Positions 15,552-24,290 of a stretch of DNA of 61,646 nucleotides are shown piece by piece; position 1 is the first letter of the stretch, and each line of letters begins with the position of its first letter. The notes below the pieces were generated by a model. It did not search any database, was not told the DNA's origin, and saw only the letters and a list, made by a program, of their open reading frames with translations. The stretch covers positions 1 to 61,646 of the forward strand of contig MHZX01000049.1 in assembly GCA_001828935.1 (NCBI GenBank). The letters run 5' to 3'. This stretch comes from Rhodocyclales bacterium RIFCSPLOWO2_02_FULL_63_24 (GTDB lineage Bacteria; Pseudomonadota; Gammaproteobacteria; Burkholderiales; Rhodocyclaceae). Position numbers and translations under genes: made by a program.

Positions 15552-16430
15552 ATGGCATCCGCTTCCCCCTGGTTTGAAATGCCCAGCCCCTTCGATTTCC
15601 ACAGCGGCCGGGTGCTGATGCTGGAGCCGCCCTGGGCCAGCGCGGAGGCGTTGCGGTCACAGTTGCTGGACGCGACCTATAACAAGCCCTATGTGGTGGA
15701 CGATGGCGAGCGGCGTTATCTTCATTTCGATGGGCGCTTGATCCAAAGCGCCATGCGTCTTGCGGCGCCCAACGACCTGGACTTGCGCTACACGCAAAAA
15801 ATGATGTCCTTCCTGCTGTTCCGCACCCGGCCGCGACGTCTCTTGCTGATCGGCCTCGGCGGCGGTTCCCTGGTCAAGTTCTGCCACTACCGGCTGCCGG
15901 CTACGCACCTGACCGTGCTGGAAAACAATCCCGACGTGATCGCATTGCGGGACGCTTTTCTGATGCCGCCCGACAACCCCAATCTTGAGATCCAGGAGGC
16001 CGACGGTGCAGCGTATCTGGCGCAAACGGAGAAAGGAATCGACGTGTTGCTGGTGGATGCCTTCGATAGCACCGGTTTCGCCCCCAGTCTCGCCAACCAG
16101 GAATTCTTCGAGCAGGCCCACGCCAAGCTGACGGGGAGCGGCATGTTGGTCATGAATCTGGCAGGCGACGAGCAGACCTATGCCGGGCTGATCGCGGTGG
16201 TCATGCAGGTCTTCGACGATCAGGTGATCGTGTTCCCGGTGCGGGAGGACGACAACTATGTGCTGCTGGCCTTCAGGGATCCCATGTTCGAGCCCAACTG
16301 GCGCCAGCTGCGCGGTGTGGCCAAGGAATTGCGGTCCAAGTACGGACTGGATTTTCCCGACTTCCTGGAAAAAATCCAGCGTTCGGCCAAACTCGGTCTG
16401 GCCCGCCGCGAAGCCGCGCGCAGGTCTTGA
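15552..16430 (+). CDS. Spermidine synthase-like (SpeE-fold) protein
   Basis: A 292-residue protein of the spermidine-synthase/methyltransferase fold. The SAM-type nucleotide pocket is visible (LLLIGLGGGSLVKF, the acidic VLENNPDVI, then DVLLVDAFD). Many such proteins in proteobacteria are not proven polyamine enzymes. I used the ATG at 15552 (MASASPWFEMP). The frame continues upstream to a TTG at 15432 without a convincing ribosome site. It is 188 bases after the SDR gene and probably a separate unit. Confidence 0.75.
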   Translation: MASASPWFEMPSPFDFHSGRVLMLEPPWASAEALRSQLLDATYNKPYVVDDGERRYLHFDGRLIQSAMRLAAPNDLDLRYTQKMMSFLLFRTRPRRLLLIGLGGGSLVKFCHYRLPATHLTVLENNPDVIALRDAFLMPPDNPNLEIQEADGAAYLAQTEKGIDVLLVDAFDSTGFAPSLANQEFFEQAHAKLTGSGMLVMNLAGDEQTYAGLIAVVMQVFDDQVIVFPVREDDNYVLLAFRDPMFEPNWRQLRGVAKELRSKYGLDFPDFLEKIQRSAKLGLARREAARRS

Positions 16431-16466
16431 TTCACCCGTAAGCGCGCAAACCCGCAGCAGGCGTTT

Positions 16467-17183
16467 TCAAATGGCCCGCCCGTAATTCGCCTCCGGCGCG
16501 CCGGTCGCCCACGCCCACATTTGGTCTCCCAGGGAAAAGTGCCACCACTCGTTGGCGTGCCGGCTGAAGCCGGCCGCAGACATCACCGCGTTGAGCAGAC
16601 GCCGGTTCTCGTCATAGCTGCGCTGCTCCGGCGCAGTGGCACCCGCGTAGTAATCCGGATAGGCGCGCTGCGTCGTCTCGTCGATCGGGCAGCCCATGCC
16701 CACTTCATGACCCGACGCGTCTTGCACCGTCAAGTCGACTGCGGCGCCGGTACTGTGCGGCGGCGGCGTCTTCGGGTCATCGCTGGGAATTCCCCAGAAT
16801 TCGAATACCTTGGCCGCCAGCACGGCATACACATCGGGATCCTGTTTTTCCAGGTCGGCGGGATTGCCATAGGCCGCCAGCGAATGGCCCGCAAGCGCGG
16901 CCTGGATGCGAAATTCCCGCCACACCATGAATGCCTGCACCGGAACCGGCCGGTAGGCATCGAACAGCTTCAGCCGCCATCCCGCCCGCAACGAGTTCAA
17001 TGCATCGTGTGCCGTCAGCAAGGCATCGAGGACGCGTTGCCTCAGCATCCAAGGCGATGTGCCAGCATAAGGGGCTCCCAGGGCAACATAGGGGTGCGGC
17101 TGAGTGAAGGCAAAAGCGTGATGGGGAATGGCGACCAGCGGGTCGTGACATTCCTTGATGACAACGGACTGGTAGGTTTTCAT
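16467..17183 (-). CDS. D-alanyl-D-alanine dipeptidase (VanX/DdpX-like, M15D)
   Basis: A 238-residue zinc peptidase that cleaves D-Ala-D-Ala. The zinc motifs HSTGAAVDL (S/H-x2-G-x2-x-D) and EWWHFS, and the catalytic Arg region LFDAYRPVPVQ, are present. I start it at MKTYQSVVIKECHD, where homologues begin, rather than at 17372. No signal peptide is visible, so it is cytoplasmic and more likely a wall-recycling or nutrient dipeptidase (DdpX role) than a vancomycin-resistance factor, since no vanHA genes are near. Confidence 0.9.
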   Translation of the reverse strand: MKTYQSVVIKECHDPLVAIPHHAFAFTQPHPYVALGAPYAGTSPWMLRQRVLDALLTAHDALNSLRAGWRLKLFDAYRPVPVQAFMVWREFRIQAALAGHSLAAYGNPADLEKQDPDVYAVLAAKVFEFWGIPSDDPKTPPPHSTGAAVDLTVQDASGHEVGMGCPIDETTQRAYPDYYAGATAPEQRSYDENRRLLNAVMSAAGFSRHANEWWHFSLGDQMWAWATGAPEANYGRAI

Positions 17184-17377
17184 GACGGACTCAAAAATTT
17201 GACTGGCAATCTGGCAGAGAGGAATACCTGCTGCGCGGGCGTTGTTCCAGCCAAAGACGACACTCGGTTGACAGCGACGGAAATCGGCTACGCAGCAAAG
17301 CCCTTCCCTGACGGGGCGAGTATATCGACACGGCCAGTTCCGACCGGGCGCCGGTTCTTCTGCGAGCGGCATTCGCG

Positions 17378-17572
17378 ATGATTACCCTGGAGCCGCAGGT
17401 CATTTATCTCATCAAGCTATGCAGTGGCGAACAACGTCGCTGGCAGTATCTGCGGACGGACGGGCTCACCAGAACCGTGTGGCGGGATATGGATACCGGG
17501 CGTGAATTCAATGAGACGAGCGTCCTGTACGTCTGGGAGATCGTCGGCAAGGACAGCTCCCAGCATGGGTAG
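17378..17572 (+). CDS. Small hypothetical protein
   Basis: A 64-residue frame starting at an ATG 194 bases upstream of, and divergent from, the VanX-like gene. The sequence has several aromatics (MITLEPQVIYLIKLCSGEQR, then WQYLRTDG) and no membrane segment. I recognise no family. Codon use looks like the neighbours, but existence as a gene is uncertain. Confidence 0.45.
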   Translation: MITLEPQVIYLIKLCSGEQRRWQYLRTDGLTRTVWRDMDTGREFNETSVLYVWEIVGKDSSQHG

Positions 17573-17673
17573 CCCCGCATCGAAGTAATGGCAGACGCTT
17601 TGGCTCAGTTCAACATAGCGATGCAGGAATACTCATCTATACTGGTGCGCATCCCACCGCCGCTGTTTCGTCC

Positions 17674-18030
17674 ATGCCCACGCCGCCGCTCGGAAAAGCT
17701 GACCAATCCGCCACCGGCAAAAGCGGTGGCAAGAAGAAGGTTTTGTGGGCAATTTTGTTCCTTGCAATGTTTGCTTACCTTGGAAGTTATATCGCCGTCA
17801 TTGCCTATGTGTACTTTGGCGGTCGGGTCGTCAAGGATTTCTGCAGTCAGGAATTGATTGGCAAGTCTGTGTCGGAGGCAAAGGAACTTGCCGCCAGGAG
17901 CGGTCTGGAGATCGTTGAACGGGAGGGATTGCTTCGCGTGACCACGGACCCAACCATGTCCCGCCATACCTGCGACCTCAAGCTCGACGCCGGCAAAGTG
18001 AGATCCGCCAAGGCGTTCTTCCGATTCTGA
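17674..18030 (+). CDS. Small single-pass membrane protein, PASTA-like tail
   Basis: A 118-residue protein with a Lys-rich N-terminus (GKSGGKKK), one transmembrane helix (about 24-47) and a C-terminal domain beginning LIGKSVSEAKELAARSGLEI. This pattern (a short loop, then a helix before a beta strand) is reminiscent of PASTA or similar small extracytoplasmic modules. Two Cys residues are in the extracytoplasmic part. Function unknown. TATACT at 17638-17643 may be its -10. Confidence 0.6.
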   Translation: MPTPPLGKADQSATGKSGGKKKVLWAILFLAMFAYLGSYIAVIAYVYFGGRVVKDFCSQELIGKSVSEAKELAARSGLEIVEREGLLRVTTDPTMSRHTCDLKLDAGKVRSAKAFFRF

Positions 18031-18318
18031 CGATCCACGTGACCGCTGCGGGTCGAGAATCGCCGCTGGTAGAGGTCTCAGTTTGGCCATTATGCGGCCC
18101 ATCAGGAATTCACCCGTAACGGCCGTTCGGTGGAATTGGGCACCTTCGGAAAAATGATCAACAAATAAGTCGAAGACCGAGATGACTTCGATGTACGACA
18201 ACTTCAGGAATCGCATGCCGAGGAGTTTGACTCGTACGTCGTCGGTGGCGCTTCGCATCTAAGGGATCGAGTGTCGCTCGCGGCTTGGTGCGAGTAAAAT
18301 TACTCACAAGGAGATGAA
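18031..18318. other. Intergenic stretch with possible gene debris
   Basis: No intact gene is visible. A short plus-strand frame ending near 18168 and reading EFTRNGRSVELGTFGKMINK looks protein-like but has no plausible start. It may be a decayed end of a gene, in line with the DUF4160 relic that follows. Confidence 0.3.
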
Positions 18319-18424
18319 ATGCCAACAATCAGCATGTTCTACGGCATCCTGGTATGAGTTGTTCGCCGACTGGGAATTGGCAGTTGCCGGCGAACAGCCC
18401 TTCCGTATCGCACCGCTGCAATAA
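18319..18424 (+). pseudogene. DUF4160 gene with internal deletion
   Basis: The first 12 codons read MPTISMFYGILV, the normal DUF4160 start, and then hit TGA at 18355-18357. The family's C-terminal end follows directly in another frame (LFADWELAVAGEQPFRIAPL, stop at 18422-18424). The middle of the usual 80-90 residue protein is missing, so this is a deletion relic. Its normal partner, DUF2442, follows 12 bases later and is intact. Confidence 0.75.
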
Positions 18425-18436
18425 GAAGCTAGCGCC

Positions 18437-18679
18437 ATGGAAGTCCTGCTGGACGTTGTAAAGGTCGAAGCCAAGCCTGACTACAAGCTGTTCTTGGAGT
18501 TCGAGAACGGCGAGAAGCGGATTTTCGACATGGCACCGTATATGGATAAGAAGCCGTTTGCCCAATTGAAGGGTTCTCCCTTATTTGGCAAGGCGTCCGT
18601 CGCTTGCGGCACAGTCGTTTGGCCAGGTGACATCGACATTGCCCCAGAAACGCTTTACGACCGATCTCGGCCGGTGTAG
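18437..18679 (+). CDS. DUF2442 family protein
   Basis: An 80-residue protein with the DUF2442 pattern: VVKVEAKPDYKLFLEFENGE, then FDMAPYMDKKPFAQLKGSPL, and WPGDIDIAPETLYDRS at the end. DUF2442 genes commonly pair with DUF4160 genes and have been considered toxin-antitoxin-like modules. Here the DUF4160 partner is broken, so this gene is an orphan survivor. The conserved ending is intact. Confidence 0.85.
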   Translation: MEVLLDVVKVEAKPDYKLFLEFENGEKRIFDMAPYMDKKPFAQLKGSPLFGKASVACGTVVWPGDIDIAPETLYDRSRPV

Positions 18680-18691
18680 CTCTAACACCTC

Positions 18692-18722
18692 AACCCCCGC
18701 ACAGCTTGCTGTCGGGGGTTTT
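18692..18722 (+). terminator. Rho-independent terminator after DUF2442
   Basis: AACCCCCG pairs with CGGGGGTT, extended inward by ACAGC/GCTGT around a TT loop with a single bulged C. It is followed by TTTTC. The hairpin starts 13 bases after the DUF2442 stop. Confidence 0.8.
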
Positions 18723-19038
18723 CACATATGGAGCCCGGCGAATGTCCGTCTGCTTTCCTGGACTGGCTAGGTCCGCTGTGGGCACGTTCTCGCCGGTGGC
18801 GTGAGTTAAATCGGGGCAGCTTCGAATTTGTTTTCAATCCGGCCTGACGCGCGCGACGGTTTTCATTTCCCTCTGCAACGCCGAGCGAGGAAGCAGGTGT
18901 CCGGTCGCGTTATCCGACGCCGTCCCGCGAAGCGGAATCCAGGCGCGCAAAGCGAGCGGCGAGTTCAGCGACCGGCCCGGCAGGCCTTCCGCCGCGAGGG
19001 TAGCCCGCAGGGCCGGGGGCGGCGAGGCACGTTGGCTA
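18723..19038. other. Intergenic region between DUF2442 and hflX
   Basis: About 315 bases with no gene that I can support. It is GC-rich, with several short inverted GC tracts close to the 3' end of hflX. I see no RNA gene or promoter. Confidence 0.4.
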
Positions 19039-20391
19039 TCACGCCCGGGCGAACTGTTCCCTGAGTTTCTCGACCGTCTCGCGCTCGCCGCGCACGCGCA
19101 GCGTGGCGCCTTCTTCGTCGGCGCGCTCTTCCAGCACTTCGCAGCGGGCGAATATCTGGCCGCGCTGTTGCTGTGCCGACCAGGGCAGGAATAGTTCGGC
19201 CTCGACCTGATCCTTCTGGAAGAATTCGACGATCGCCTCGCGCAGCAAGGCCACATCGCCGGCGCGGCGCGCGCTCATGACGATGCAATCGGGGTAGGCG
19301 GCGCGCAGCGCCGCTTCGCGTTCGGCTTGCGTCCCTGCATCGCCCACGTGGTCGATCTTGTTGAAGACGCGCAGGCGCGGCACGTCCTGCGCGCCGATCT
19401 CGGCCAGCACCTGGTCGGTGACTTCGAGCTGCCGCTCGAAGCCGGGATCGCTGGCATCGATGACATGGAGCAGCAGCGAGGCATCGAGCGCCTCGTCGAG
19501 CGTCGACTTGAACGAGGCGACCAACCCGTGCGGCAGGTTCTTGATGAAGCCGACCGTGTCGCTGACCAGCACGCGCGGCCGGCTTTCGGGCTGGAGGACG
19601 CGCACGGTGGTGTCGAGCGTGGCGAACAGCTTGTTTTCGACCAGTACGTCGCTGCCGGTGAGGGCGCGCATCAGGGTGGACTTGCCGGCGTTGGTATAGC
19701 CGACCAGCGCCACGTTGGCGAGCCCCTGGCGCTCTTGCCGCCGGGTGCGCTGCGTTTTGCGCTCGATCTCCATCGCGTCGATCTCCTGCTGCAGTTCGGC
19801 GATGCGGTCGCGGATCTTGCGCTTGTCCAGCTCGGTGTGCGATTCGCCGGCACCGCGGCCGCCGGTGCCGCTGCGCTGGCGGCCTTGCGGCCCGGCGAGC
19901 TTGGCCGCCTCGCGCAGGCGCGGCGCCATGTAGCCGAGGCGCGCGATCTCGACCTGCGCCCGCGCGGCACGCGAGCTGGCGTGGCGGTGGAAGATTTCGA
20001 GGATGACCATGGTGCGGTCCATCACCTCGCAGCCGACCTCCTTTTCCAGGTTGCGCGCCTGTGAGGGCGAGATTTCATGGTCGACGAAAATCGCATCGAT
20101 CCTGCCGGCGTCGGGGTCGGCGGCAGCGTGCAGGGGCTTCTCGAAGGTGCCGGGCGCGGGTTCGCTGTCGACGAATTCGCGTATCTCCTCACGCTTGCCG
20201 GTGCCCAAGTAGGCCGTGGCGTCGAAGCTGGAGCGCTTCTGGGTGAACGTGGCGGTAATCACGTAGCCCAGCGTCTTGGCCAGATCGCGCAGTTCGGCCA
20301 GCGAGGCTTCGAACTCAATATCGCTCACGTTCGGCAGTTGCACGGCCGCCACGATGGCGTACTTGGGCTTCTCTTTGACTTCTTTTTGCAT
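19039..20391 (-). CDS. hflX: Ribosome-associated GTPase HflX
   Basis: A 450-residue HflX GTPase that binds the large ribosomal subunit and rescues or splits stalled ribosomes. The N-terminal HflX domain (about 1-180) and coiled linker (residues about 175-205) precede the G domain with G1 GYTNAGKST, the switch FATLDTTVR, G3 DTVGF and G4 NKID. I start at the ATG giving MQKEVKEKPKYAIVAAVQL, since the extra 16 residues from 20439 do not match the family. The usual upstream hfq gene is absent; upstream is a kup relic. Confidence 0.93.
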   Translation of the reverse strand: MQKEVKEKPKYAIVAAVQLPNVSDIEFEASLAELRDLAKTLGYVITATFTQKRSSFDATAYLGTGKREEIREFVDSEPAPGTFEKPLHAAADPDAGRIDAIFVDHEISPSQARNLEKEVGCEVMDRTMVILEIFHRHASSRAARAQVEIARLGYMAPRLREAAKLAGPQGRQRSGTGGRGAGESHTELDKRKIRDRIAELQQEIDAMEIERKTQRTRRQERQGLANVALVGYTNAGKSTLMRALTGSDVLVENKLFATLDTTVRVLQPESRPRVLVSDTVGFIKNLPHGLVASFKSTLDEALDASLLLHVIDASDPGFERQLEVTDQVLAEIGAQDVPRLRVFNKIDHVGDAGTQAEREAALRAAYPDCIVMSARRAGDVALLREAIVEFFQKDQVEAELFLPWSAQQQRGQIFARCEVLEERADEEGATLRVRGERETVEKLREQFARA

Positions 20392-20466
20392 GCGGGGATG
20401 GCTTTTCTTGGGTAGGCAAAGGCGGATAGTACCCGTCAAAGCACGCCGACCCGAAACCGCGCACGA

Positions 20467-20562
20467 CTACAGCGTCACCCGCGTCCCCAGCTCTACCACC
20501 TGATTCGGCGGCAGGCCGAAGAAATCAGCCGCGGTGCGGGCATTGCGGCACATCATGATCCG
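20467..20562 (-). pseudogene. Relic of the 3' end of a kup potassium-uptake gene
   Basis: In the minus frame the last 31 codons read RIMMCRNARTAADFFGLPP, then NQVVELGTRVTL and stop. This closely resembles the conserved C-terminus of Kup potassium transporters (R-N-A ... F-F-x-[IL]-P-x-N-[RQ]-V-[IV]-E-L-G-x-x-V-x-[IL]). The rest of the roughly 620-residue transporter is not present upstream. It is a short deletion remnant. Confidence 0.65.
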
Positions 20563-20802
20563 GCCCGCGGCGCATTTCGCTGCGGTTGTACGCCGATACC
20601 TGATGAATATCGCCGTGCCGTCAGCGCCGACTGTGAAGCAGGAAGGTAAAATGGCAACCCTTTCACCCCTTCCCGGCAGCATATTTCGGCGCAGTGCCGG
20701 CTGGCGGACCGGGGTAAGGTTTGATCGTTATCGATACCACCAGCAGATTGTCGGACTCGCAGTCGTCTCAGTCACTGTCAGGCGGTAAGGGGGAATAGTC
20801 TG
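20563..20802. other. Upstream region of the beta-barrel operon
   Basis: No gene is visible in the 240 bases. It ends in a purine-rich AAGGGGGAA ribosome site about 8 bases before the ATG at 20803. I could not settle a promoter. Confidence 0.4.
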
Positions 20803-22095
20803 ATGGGAAGGCTGGGGTTATGCAGAGCGCAGGGGAGCGGCAGTTTGTCACGCTGGTTCCCGATCGCGGTGGCGTGTTGCGCCCTGCTGGCCGCCGGCAA
20901 TGCCTCCGCCGCCGAAGAAGGCGGTTTGCGCCTGAGCGGCTTCGGTACCTTCGGCTACGTCCGCGACAATCGGCCGGACATTGCGCCGGCCCGCGATATC
21001 GGCCAGAACCCGAGCAATGGCTTCAGTACCGGACCGGGCTGGCAGTTGGATTCGAGGATCGGCGTCCAGCTCGAATACGCGGTCAGCCCCCTGATCGACC
21101 TGGTCGGCCAGGCGGTCTGGCGCGACCAGTTCAAGGCGGACGTCGACAGCTCCATTGACCTGGCCTACGTCGCGCTGAAGCCGGGGCGGAATCTCGATGT
21201 TCGCCTGGGTCGCATCAACTACGACGCCTTCCTCATGTCCGACCACCGCAACGTCGGCTACGCCTATCAATGGGTGCGGCCGCCGGCGGAGTTCTACGGC
21301 TGGATACCGATTTTCTCGCTCGACGGCATCGATGCCGCCTACACCCTGCGCGACGGCGAGGCCCAGTGGCGCTTCAAGGCGCAGGCGGGCAACAGCCGGT
21401 TAAGAATCCCGATCGGCAACGGCTACGACTTTCACGCCCACAACATGCTGGGCACCTCGGTCTCCCGTCAGTCCGGTTCCTGGCGGCTGAAGGCCGCCTA
21501 CTCGCAGTTCGATTCCGCCAACGAGGTGCCCGCCTTCGCCGCCCTGCATCAGGGACTCGATCAGGTCGTCGCGGCCAACCTGCCCTCGACCAGCGCGGAG
21601 GCCGCGGATCTGCGCCGGAACCTCGCCTTCAAGAACGCCAAGATCAGCTACACGACGCTGGGCGCCGCCTACGACGACGGCGTCTGGCTGGGCCAGGCGG
21701 AACTGGGTCGATCGACAGCCACCGCCGCCGTCATCCCGCATGGCACGATGGCCTATGCCAGTATCGGACGCCGTTTCGGCACATGGACGCCAAGCCTGAC
21801 GCTGAGCGCTTCGCGCCCCGGCAATCGGCTGCGCGCTGCCGCCAACAGCTGGGGGGCCTTCAACGCCACCGTGCGCGACCCGGCACTGTTCACGCTCAAC
21901 GCCACCCGCATCGAGCAAAACACCCTGTCGCTCGCCGCGCGCTGGGATTTTCGCAGCAACGCGGCGCTCAAGCTGCAATGGGAGCGGACGGTCATCAAGC
22001 CCTCCGGTTACGGCCTGTGGTGGCGGGACACCGCGATCAACATGCAGACCAGCCGGATCAACCAGGTTTCGGCGACGGTGGACTTTACGTTTTGA
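20803..22095 (+). CDS. Outer-membrane beta-barrel (porin-like) protein
   Basis: A 430-residue exported protein. The signal peptide ends AAGNASA before AEEGGLRLSGFGTFGY. The mature chain alternates aromatic and polar residues as in beta strands and ends in VDFTF with the terminal Phe expected of outer-membrane barrels. I do not recognise a substrate-specific family. It lies at the head of an operon with a periplasmic binding protein (2 bases downstream) and a diguanylate cyclase, so it may be an uptake or sensing channel. Confidence 0.75.
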   Translation: MGRLGLCRAQGSGSLSRWFPIAVACCALLAAGNASAAEEGGLRLSGFGTFGYVRDNRPDIAPARDIGQNPSNGFSTGPGWQLDSRIGVQLEYAVSPLIDLVGQAVWRDQFKADVDSSIDLAYVALKPGRNLDVRLGRINYDAFLMSDHRNVGYAYQWVRPPAEFYGWIPIFSLDGIDAAYTLRDGEAQWRFKAQAGNSRLRIPIGNGYDFHAHNMLGTSVSRQSGSWRLKAAYSQFDSANEVPAFAALHQGLDQVVAANLPSTSAEAADLRRNLAFKNAKISYTTLGAAYDDGVWLGQAELGRSTATAAVIPHGTMAYASIGRRFGTWTPSLTLSASRPGNRLRAAANSWGAFNATVRDPALFTLNATRIEQNTLSLAARWDFRSNAALKLQWERTVIKPSGYGLWWRDTAINMQTSRINQVSATVDFTF

Positions 22096-22097
22096 TC

Positions 22098-22550
22098 ATG
22101 CGCGCCCACCTGACACGCCGGACGATTGCCTTCCTGTTCTGCCTGGCCTGGCCGCTGGCGGCGTGCGCGGACCTGGTGGTGATCGTCCATCCCGACAATC
22201 CGGTACGGGCCATGACGCCACGCGAGGTCTCCGACCTTTACCTCGGCCGCAGCCGGGTCTTCGACACCGGGGATCCGGCGACGCCCCTGACGGCCTTCAT
22301 CTATGAACACCCTGCGGAAAGCCACTTGCGCGAAACTTTCTTTCGGGCGCTGAACGGCATGCCGATCAGCCGGCTCAACGCCTATTGGGCGCGCTTGCGC
22401 TTCAGCGGCGAAGTGCTGCCGCCGGTGGTTCTGGCCGATAGCCGCGCCGTGATCGACGCCGTGGGCCGTAACCGCAACGCCATTGGCTACGTTGACGCGG
22501 CGGCGGTCAGCAGCGCGCCAGTGAAAATCGTCCTGCGCCTGAAAGAATGA
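22098..22550 (+). CDS. PstS-like short periplasmic phosphate-binding-family protein
   Basis: A 150-residue protein related to the small phosphate ABC substrate-binding-like family (ADLVVIVHPDNPVRAMTPREV at the mature start, YLGRSRVF, and near the end RNAIGYVDAA). The N-terminus is a signal sequence; PLAAC could be a lipobox at Cys23, or signal peptidase I could cut after ACA. It lies between an outer-membrane barrel and a membrane diguanylate cyclase and may feed a periplasmic signal to the latter (inference). Confidence 0.78.
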   Translation: MRAHLTRRTIAFLFCLAWPLAACADLVVIVHPDNPVRAMTPREVSDLYLGRSRVFDTGDPATPLTAFIYEHPAESHLRETFFRALNGMPISRLNAYWARLRFSGEVLPPVVLADSRAVIDAVGRNRNAIGYVDAAAVSSAPVKIVLRLKE

Positions 22551-22557
22551 TGCCCCA

Positions 22558-24186
22558 ATGAAACTCCCGATCTTCGACCGCCTGGAATCGCGCCTGATCG
22601 GCACTGTCGGCCTGGGCCTGCTGGTCTTCTCGACGATCGCCGGCTTGTTTACCTACACCTATGCCTACCGGCACCAGCTTGAGTTGGCGGCCTCGTTGCA
22701 ACGCCAACTGGTACGCGCCGTACAAGTCCAGGCCGAGGTCGCCGCCTTCGCCGCCAATGCCCAGATCGCCCAAGGGGTGCTGTCGGGCCTGGTCGCCAAC
22801 CCCGTCGTCCTGGCGGCGCGGATCGAATCGACAACAGGCTTCAGCGTCGATCTGGGCTACCAGGAGAAAGCCAACCTGGGCACCGGCAGCGTCTACCCCT
22901 TGCTATCGCCGGTCGACCGCGTCGAGCCGATCGGCACACTGACGGTGATTCAGAACGATGACCGGGTGCAAGGCAACGCAGTGCAAACTGCGGTGTTCCA
23001 GACGGCACTGCTGTTGTTGCAGTTCCTGATCGCGGTGCTCATCCTGGCGGCCGTCTTGCGCGTCATGCTGATCCGTCCCATCACCCGTTTGGCAACTACC
23101 ATGGCGGCGATCGAGCCCGGCAGTTCGGTGCGGCTGGAGATCGACGACAAACACGCGACCGATGAAATCGGGCTGCTGTCGGGCAGCGCCAATTCGCTGC
23201 TTGCCGCCTCGGAAGCGGCCATCACGGCGCTGCGTCACCAGAACGGTCTGCTCTCCTCGCTGCTGAAGAACATTCCGGTGGGCGTTTTCATGGTGGAAGC
23301 GCCCTCCGGCAAGCCGCTGATGGCAAACGAGGCCGCCTTGAAGCTGTTGGGGCGGGGAATTCAGCCCGATGCGACCCAGGAAAATCTGGCCGAGGTCTAC
23401 CAGGCGCACAAGATCGGCAGCCGCTCCCCCTACCCCAGCGCGGAGCTGCCCATCGTGCTGGGCATGCACGGCGTGACCTCGCATGTGGATGACATGGTGG
23501 TCGAGCGTCCCGACGGCAGTGCGGCATTGCTCGAGGTATTCGGCTCTCCGGTAAAGGACGAGCAAGGGCAGGTCTGGGCCAGCATCGTCAGTTTCATCGA
23601 CATCACCGAGCGCAAGCGGATGGAGGAACAAGTGCGCCAACTGGCGTTCCACGACACGCTGACGCAGCTGCCCAACCGCCGGCTGTTCAGCGATCGCCTG
23701 CGGCAAACCATGGCCGCCAGCAAACGCAGCGCGCAGTATGGCGCCCTGATGTTTCTCGATCTGGACGATTTCAAGCCGCTGAACGACAGGCACGGGCACG
23801 GCGTGGGCGACATGCTGCTGATCGAGGCGGCGGATCGATTGAAGAGTTGCGTGCGGGAGATGGACACGGTGGCGCGCTTTGGCGGCGACGAGTTTGTCGT
23901 GATGATCAGCGAACTGGATGTCGACCGGGCGGAATCCGCCGCGCAAGCCGCGATCATTGCCGACAAGATCCGCCATGCCCTGTCCGAACCCTATCGGCTG
24001 ACGATCCGGCACCAGGGCGTGGCCGACACGGAAATCGAACACAGATGCACGGCAAGCATCGGCGTGGCCTTGTTCATCGATCATGAAGCCAGCCCGGACG
24101 AAATTCTCAAATGGGCCGATGCGGCGATGTACCAGGCCAAAGAGGCCGGGCGCAATTCGATCCGGTTTTACGGCTCGACGGCTTGA
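22558..24186 (+). CDS. Membrane sensor diguanylate cyclase (TM-periplasmic-HAMP-PAS-GGDEF)
   Basis: A 542-residue inner-membrane protein. TM1 is near 17-37 and a short periplasmic loop contains a CHASE8-like stretch (LVANPVVLAARIESTTGFSV). TM2 is near 140-170, followed by HAMP, a PAS region (about 240-350) and GGDEF (about 370-540), with the active motif GGDEF at 442-446. It should make cyclic di-GMP. Gene order (barrel, small periplasmic protein, cyclase) recalls YfiB/YfiR/YfiN-type control, although the partners are not homologous by eye. It is seven bases after the binding-protein gene. Confidence 0.88.
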   Translation: MKLPIFDRLESRLIGTVGLGLLVFSTIAGLFTYTYAYRHQLELAASLQRQLVRAVQVQAEVAAFAANAQIAQGVLSGLVANPVVLAARIESTTGFSVDLGYQEKANLGTGSVYPLLSPVDRVEPIGTLTVIQNDDRVQGNAVQTAVFQTALLLLQFLIAVLILAAVLRVMLIRPITRLATTMAAIEPGSSVRLEIDDKHATDEIGLLSGSANSLLAASEAAITALRHQNGLLSSLLKNIPVGVFMVEAPSGKPLMANEAALKLLGRGIQPDATQENLAEVYQAHKIGSRSPYPSAELPIVLGMHGVTSHVDDMVVERPDGSAALLEVFGSPVKDEQGQVWASIVSFIDITERKRMEEQVRQLAFHDTLTQLPNRRLFSDRLRQTMAASKRSAQYGALMFLDLDDFKPLNDRHGHGVGDMLLIEAADRLKSCVREMDTVARFGGDEFVVMISELDVDRAESAAQAAIIADKIRHALSEPYRLTIRHQGVADTEIEHRCTASIGVALFIDHEASPDEILKWADAAMYQAKEAGRNSIRFYGSTA

Positions 24187-24290
24187 ACGAGCGCGCAGGC
24201 GACTGGCGCGCGCCGGTGGATCATGCCGTCACTGACGTCTTCAGGCCGACCCGACGCCATCCGAAAAGACGTAGAGCCGCCAATACGGTG

